Assembly (NCBI RefSeq): GCF_001936615.1
Contig: NZ_MLBF01000004.1
Span: 62,001 to 126,000, forward strand
Origin: Desulfosporosinus metallidurans
GTDB lineage: Bacteria; Bacillota; Desulfitobacteriia; Desulfitobacteriales; Desulfitobacteriaceae
Direction: 5' to 3'
Length of the DNA: 64,000 bases
Positions 60,860 through 64,000 of this stretch are shown piece by piece. Position numbers and translations under genes: made by a program. The notes beneath the pieces are model-generated. The model saw only the letters and a program-made list of their open reading frames with translations. It had not been told where the DNA came from and did not search any database. The first letter of the stretch is position 1; every line of letters begins with the position of its first letter.

Positions 60860-61715
60860 CTACCTTTCTCTTTAAAATCGTGAAATATCCCTCAAACTCA
60901 AGCAGCAGTTCTTTATCGCTTTCCCAATCGGATAACTTTATTTCAGCGATCCAGCCTTTTTCATAAGGATTCTGATTAATAAGTTCTGGGGCAGCCGAAA
61001 GTTCTTCATTGACAGCGGTTATCTTACCCGACACAGGGGATACCACTTCAAAGACAGCTTTACCCGATTCAATCTCGCCTAGCTCACCAAACTGCTCCAC
61101 TTCGTTTCCGACGACGGGTGGAGTAAAAAACATGATATCAGATAAGCTTTGCTGGACATAATCCGTGACTCCTATGCGAGCTTTATTACCTGCTATATAC
61201 ACCCAACTGTCGTTTTCATTGAATAAGAAGCCTTCTTTAGGCACTCGGAAAATAAATTTGTCCTTTTTGTACACTTCATAATCATACGTTTCAGGGTAGA
61301 CCGTTTCGCTTGTTGATAAAGCTTCACTTCCTTGTGCCGTTTCCATTTCCTTCTCCCGGAGTAGTTTATCGGCAACCATTTCAGCCAGTTTCAATTCCTT
61401 TTCTCCAAGCCTTAAGGAATCTCCCAACTCAAGCCCCCTGTTTTTAGCTTCTTCAGTTACCGTAAGTTTCGTGGTAACTTTTAAGCCCTTTTCCGAGGCA
61501 AGCTTGCTGGCGCACCGCGTCTGGCAGCCATCAATCACAAGTAACGGCTTCCCTTGTGCGATTTTAGTATATCTGGCATCCGCCACTCGATATAAGACAG
61601 GGCAAATCATGTCACTCTCTGAATTTTCGACAAGGTTTAACGCTATTTCCCGGGCGATACAGCCTGCGCCTTTGTCCAGCCCATTGCAAGGTAAGACAGC
61701 AAAGCTTTTACTCAT
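60843..61715 (-). CDS. DGC domain-GcvH (lipoyl carrier) fusion protein
   Basis: 290 residues. Residues 1-120: DGC domain (FAVLPCNGLDKGAGCIAREIAL, LLVIDGCQTRCASKLASEKG). Residues 145-275: a GcvH-like lipoyl domain: WVYIAGNKARIGVTDYVQQSLSDIMFF, GELGEIESGKAVFEVVSPVSGKITAVNEEL, INQNPYEKGWIAEIKL. The lipoyl-accepting Lys is at residue 219 (ESGKA, usually ESVKA). No glycine-cleavage enzymes are near. It overlaps genes on both sides, so it is the core of a compact operon with a lipoamide dehydrogenase. I know of no described protein with this architecture. Confidence 0.8.
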   Translation of the reverse strand: MSKSFAVLPCNGLDKGAGCIAREIALNLVENSESDMICPVLYRVADARYTKIAQGKPLLVIDGCQTRCASKLASEKGLKVTTKLTVTEEAKNRGLELGDSLRLGEKELKLAEMVADKLLREKEMETAQGSEALSTSETVYPETYDYEVYKKDKFIFRVPKEGFLFNENDSWVYIAGNKARIGVTDYVQQSLSDIMFFTPPVVGNEVEQFGELGEIESGKAVFEVVSPVSGKITAVNEELSAAPELINQNPYEKGWIAEIKLSDWESDKELLLEFEGYFTILKRKVDEFHV

Positions 61716-62001
61716 TGCCTGCCATCCCCTTTCGAGTTTCCTTGATCTTCTTGGTTGTCTCTCCCTTATCCGGGAAGGTTATGGCATCCACGCCACAGGT
61801 TTTTCCGCACGCACGGCAGAAGACGACGCAGTTGTCCGGATTTTTCACAATCAGCTTTTTCTCCTCAGTTTCCCTAACTTCATACACTTGGTGCGGGCAA
61901 AATTTGACACACTCCATGCAATAGTTGCATTTGTCATAGTCAAGAATTGGGCTCCAGTCGATGGTGTTTCTTGGAACTCCCATAAACGTGTCTTCACTCA
62001 T
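61708..62001 (-). CDS. Dicluster ferredoxin-type protein
   Basis: 97 residues. YDKCNYCMECVKFCPHQVYEV (CxxCxxCxxxC) and a second site NPDNCVVFCRACGKTCGVDAITFP. N-terminal MGVPRNTIDWSPILDYDKC is like ferredoxins of HdrA/sHdr-linked systems. It overlaps the DGC-GcvH gene by 8 nt and follows the HdrA-like gene by 2 nt, suggesting electron transfer between these and Lpd. Confidence 0.85.
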   Translation of the reverse strand: MSEDTFMGVPRNTIDWSPILDYDKCNYCMECVKFCPHQVYEVRETEEKKLIVKNPDNCVVFCRACGKTCGVDAITFPDKGETTKKIKETRKGMAGNE

Positions 62002-62003
62002 GC

Positions 62004-62384
62004 TTATCCCTCCGCTTCGATTTGTTCTACCAATTCTTCCACCTTTTTGAACGCCGCTTCATTGGTCATATCCCGAATATCGAGCATATAGGCATCCTTT
62101 TCGATGTCCAGTCCTGCATCTTTGAAAGCCTGTTTAAACATCTTTCTTTGCATATTCGGAGCACATGCACCAATGATGACCTTTCGGTGAGCTTTCAAAT
62201 AATCTGCCAGGAATCGGTCCCCATCTTCTTCACATAACTGAGGGTGAATAAATCCGTATTCTACCGGCAGCTCGACCCTGACCTGATTGATGAAATCCCA
62301 GATATCCATACTTTGAAAACCTGGGCATTTCCCTGTGCAGACGCACATAATAAATCCGGGTAATTCTTTTTCTGACATTTTCAT
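62004..62384 (-). CDS. HdrA-N-terminal-like cysteine protein
   Basis: 126 residues. FIMCVCTGKCPGFQSMDIWDFINQVR, then HPQLCEEDGDRFLADYLKAHRKVIIGACAPNMQRKMFKQAFKDAGL. This matches only the N-terminal domain of heterodisulfide reductase subunit A (the HPALCxEEG and VVACSPRxHE-type region), without the FAD or ferredoxin parts. Cys at about 14, 16, 20, 51 and 74 could hold an iron-sulfur cluster. It lies between Lpd and the ferredoxin gene. Confidence 0.75.
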   Translation of the reverse strand: MKMSEKELPGFIMCVCTGKCPGFQSMDIWDFINQVRVELPVEYGFIHPQLCEEDGDRFLADYLKAHRKVIIGACAPNMQRKMFKQAFKDAGLDIEKDAYMLDIRDMTNEAAFKKVEELVEQIEAEG

Positions 62385-62465
62385 TCCTCCAATTTTAAAA
62401 TTAGTAGGATTCCTATGGGACCCTCAAAATCAATTTAGGATTCGTTGGTTTCAGGCTAAGGCCTA

Positions 62466-63869
62466 TTATTTATGAATGGCCCTGCCAATTGCATCCCCAC
62501 ACGCTTCCATCACAGCTTCTGCTAAGGCCGGGTGGGGATGGATCATATCCGCCAAGACATCGGCTTTGACCCCAAGACTAACTGCCAAGGTGATTTCCGA
62601 GAGCAATTCTGAGGCATGAGGTCCTAAAATTCGGGCTCCTAAAATAACCCCCGTGCTCTCCTCAGTTATAACCTTAACAAAACCTTCCCGCTCTCCATGG
62701 CATAAGGCCCTGCCGTTGTTTCGAAAATCAAAGCGTCCCACTTTGACAGCAATACCTTGTTCTTCGGCTTGACTTTCACTCAAGCCCACTGAAGCCACTT
62801 CTGGATTAGTATAAACGCAGGCGGGCACAGCCCTATAATTCAGCCTGCTATTCATCCCCATGGCATTTTCGGCCGCCACTCGCCCTTCGGCAAAGGCCAA
62901 ATGAGCCAGAAGACTGCCCCCGATCACATCACCAGCTGCATAAACCCCATTCACGTTGGTTTCCATACGGTCATTGACCAGAATAGAACCTTTCATCACC
63001 TCAACGCCAAGAGCACTAATGTCAGGAGATAGTCCAGCCAACTTTCTCCCCACGGCAACTAAAACCTTTTCCGTGAGCAGCACCATTTCTTTGCCATCTT
63101 CACTAATCACTATAGTTTCGAGTCCATTTACAGACTTGGAAATCTCTTGAACCTTTGAGCTGAGTGCAAATTTAATTCCTTGCCTCTTCATGATTTTAAA
63201 GAGTTCCGCGGTTATTTCCTTATCCTCATTGGGTACGACCGTCTCTTGAGCTTCGACCACGGTCACCTTAGAACCCATCGAGTGATACAACGTGGCAAAT
63301 TCCATACCAATGGCCCCTGCCCCTATGATGGTGATACTTTCAGGAATCTCAGTGAGTTCCAGCGCCTCATCGCTCGTGATAACACCTTCCAGCATAATAC
63401 CTGGTATATCAGGGATTAAGGGCTCAGAGCCTGTAGTAATAATTAAGCGATCACAATTAACCATCGTTTCTCCATCCTCGGTTTTAACGATCACCCTTTG
63501 AGAGGATTCAATCCACCCCCTTCCCCGCAGAACTAAAATCCCATTCTTGGCCAGCAGATGCTCTACACCCATTCTAAGACTTTTTACCACTCGATCTTTT
63601 CTAGCCTTGCCAACGCTGGCATCAATGGATGAAACTGTTGCAGTTATACCCACTTCTTTAGCCTTATTAAGCATAGCTAAGATTTCCGATGTTTTAAGTA
63701 AGGCTTTAGTTGGAATACATCCCCTATTGAGACAGGTTCCTCCTACATCTCTATCCTCAATAAGTGTCACTTTTGCACCGAGCTGGGCCGCACGTATGGC
63801 TGCTACATATCCGGCAGGACCCCCGCCAAGAATGCAAATATCTTTGGATAGTTCCCTGCTATTGATCAC
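62466..63869 (-). CDS. lpdA: Dihydrolipoamide dehydrogenase-type flavoprotein
   Basis: 467 residues, full length. FAD motif ILGGGPAGYVAAIRAAQLGA, redox disulfide GGTCLNRGCIPTKALL, NAD motif ITIIGAGAIGMEFATLYHSMG, AAGDVIGGSLLAHLA, and the C-terminal HPHPALAEAVME His-Glu pair. It reoxidises dihydrolipoyl groups with NAD+. GTG 63869 follows AAGGAGGTG. It heads the operon, and the only lipoyl protein near is the DGC-GcvH fusion, its likely substrate. The rest of the window after it (63870-64000) shows no gene. Confidence 0.9.
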   Translation of the reverse strand: MINSRELSKDICILGGGPAGYVAAIRAAQLGAKVTLIEDRDVGGTCLNRGCIPTKALLKTSEILAMLNKAKEVGITATVSSIDASVGKARKDRVVKSLRMGVEHLLAKNGILVLRGRGWIESSQRVIVKTEDGETMVNCDRLIITTGSEPLIPDIPGIMLEGVITSDEALELTEIPESITIIGAGAIGMEFATLYHSMGSKVTVVEAQETVVPNEDKEITAELFKIMKRQGIKFALSSKVQEISKSVNGLETIVISEDGKEMVLLTEKVLVAVGRKLAGLSPDISALGVEVMKGSILVNDRMETNVNGVYAAGDVIGGSLLAHLAFAEGRVAAENAMGMNSRLNYRAVPACVYTNPEVASVGLSESQAEEQGIAVKVGRFDFRNNGRALCHGEREGFVKVITEESTGVILGARILGPHASELLSEITLAVSLGVKADVLADMIHPHPALAEAVMEACGDAIGRAIHK

Positions 63870-64000
63870 CGAAACACCTCCTTATTATTATGAAATTATC
63901 ATATGCTAATATTATACTACCGTTTTATTTAATTTGCACTATTACTTACATGATTATTTTTTCGTAGTTGTCTCGATGAGATATAAATTTCTTTTCCTAT

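Overview
The window reads as a chromosome segment of a low-to-moderate GC, spore-forming, anaerobic Firmicute of the Desulfosporosinus/Desulfitobacterium type (Peptococcaceae). This is an inference from gene content: a Mo-bisPGD respiratory reductase operon, a CotJC-like Mn catalase, strong AAGGAGG ribosome binding sites, sigma-A promoters, many ArsR regulators, several rhodaneses and DGC-family zinc-binding proteins. No rRNA, tRNA or CRISPR array is visible.

Layout. 1-7.6 kb: end of a YnfA-like gene, a MarR-controlled heterodimeric ABC exporter, Mn catalase, and an ArsB/NhaD-like permease behind a cyclic-di-GMP-I riboswitch with its own terminator. 7.6-18.4 kb: a chemoreceptor, RidA, a C-terminally repetitive protein, two near-identical universal stress proteins flanking a ferritin with a PerR/Fur-type box, a DUF2935 protein, a Fur-boxed FTR1 iron-uptake pair, a thioredoxin-like/ArsR pair and a DUF2179 protein. 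18.6-28.9 kb: a four-gene molybdoenzyme operon (FeS subunit, NrfD, catalytic subunit, TorD), a toxin-antitoxin pair, a rhodanese lipoprotein, and a response regulator/histidine kinase/PhnD-like lipoprotein set that looks like a split TtrSR-type sensor. 29.9-43.3 kb: metal and metalloid resistance: ArsR-phosphoesterase-ACR3, a divergent AhpD-like/DGC/MFS operon, an ArsR-DUF5714 pair, a CadA-type ATPase with its SmtB/ArsR regulator, and ArsR-ArsD-ArsA. 43.4-45.4 kb: SulP transporter and UspA. 45.7-49.8 kb: a scarred region with prfC and dam pseudogenes, an ISL3 transposase and truncated fragments. 50.1-57.4 kb: rhodanese/TVP38 genes, then a cluster of radical SAM, TIGR04282- and TIGR04283-type glycosyltransferases, C_GCAxxG_C_C protein, flippase-like protein and LysR. 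57.9-63.9 kb: a SPASM radical SAM maturase, a HEPN/MNT pair, and a six-gene operon of Lpd, HdrA-like, ferredoxin, DGC-GcvH fusion and two further DGC proteins.

The strongest unusual signals are three genes cut by an in-frame UGA that look like selenoproteins. In the rhodanese at 50100-51071 the UGA sits exactly at the catalytic cysteine. In the translationally coupled pair at 35465-36552, the ArsR regulator and the DUF5714 protein each carry a UGA. In all three, conserved coding sequence continues past the UGA, and a hairpin with G as second loop base follows 10-19 nt later, as expected for a bacterial SECIS. The second unusual system is the Lpd/HdrA-like/ferredoxin/DGC-GcvH operon at 59967-63869, which looks like a compact lipoyl-dependent redox system with no function I can name.
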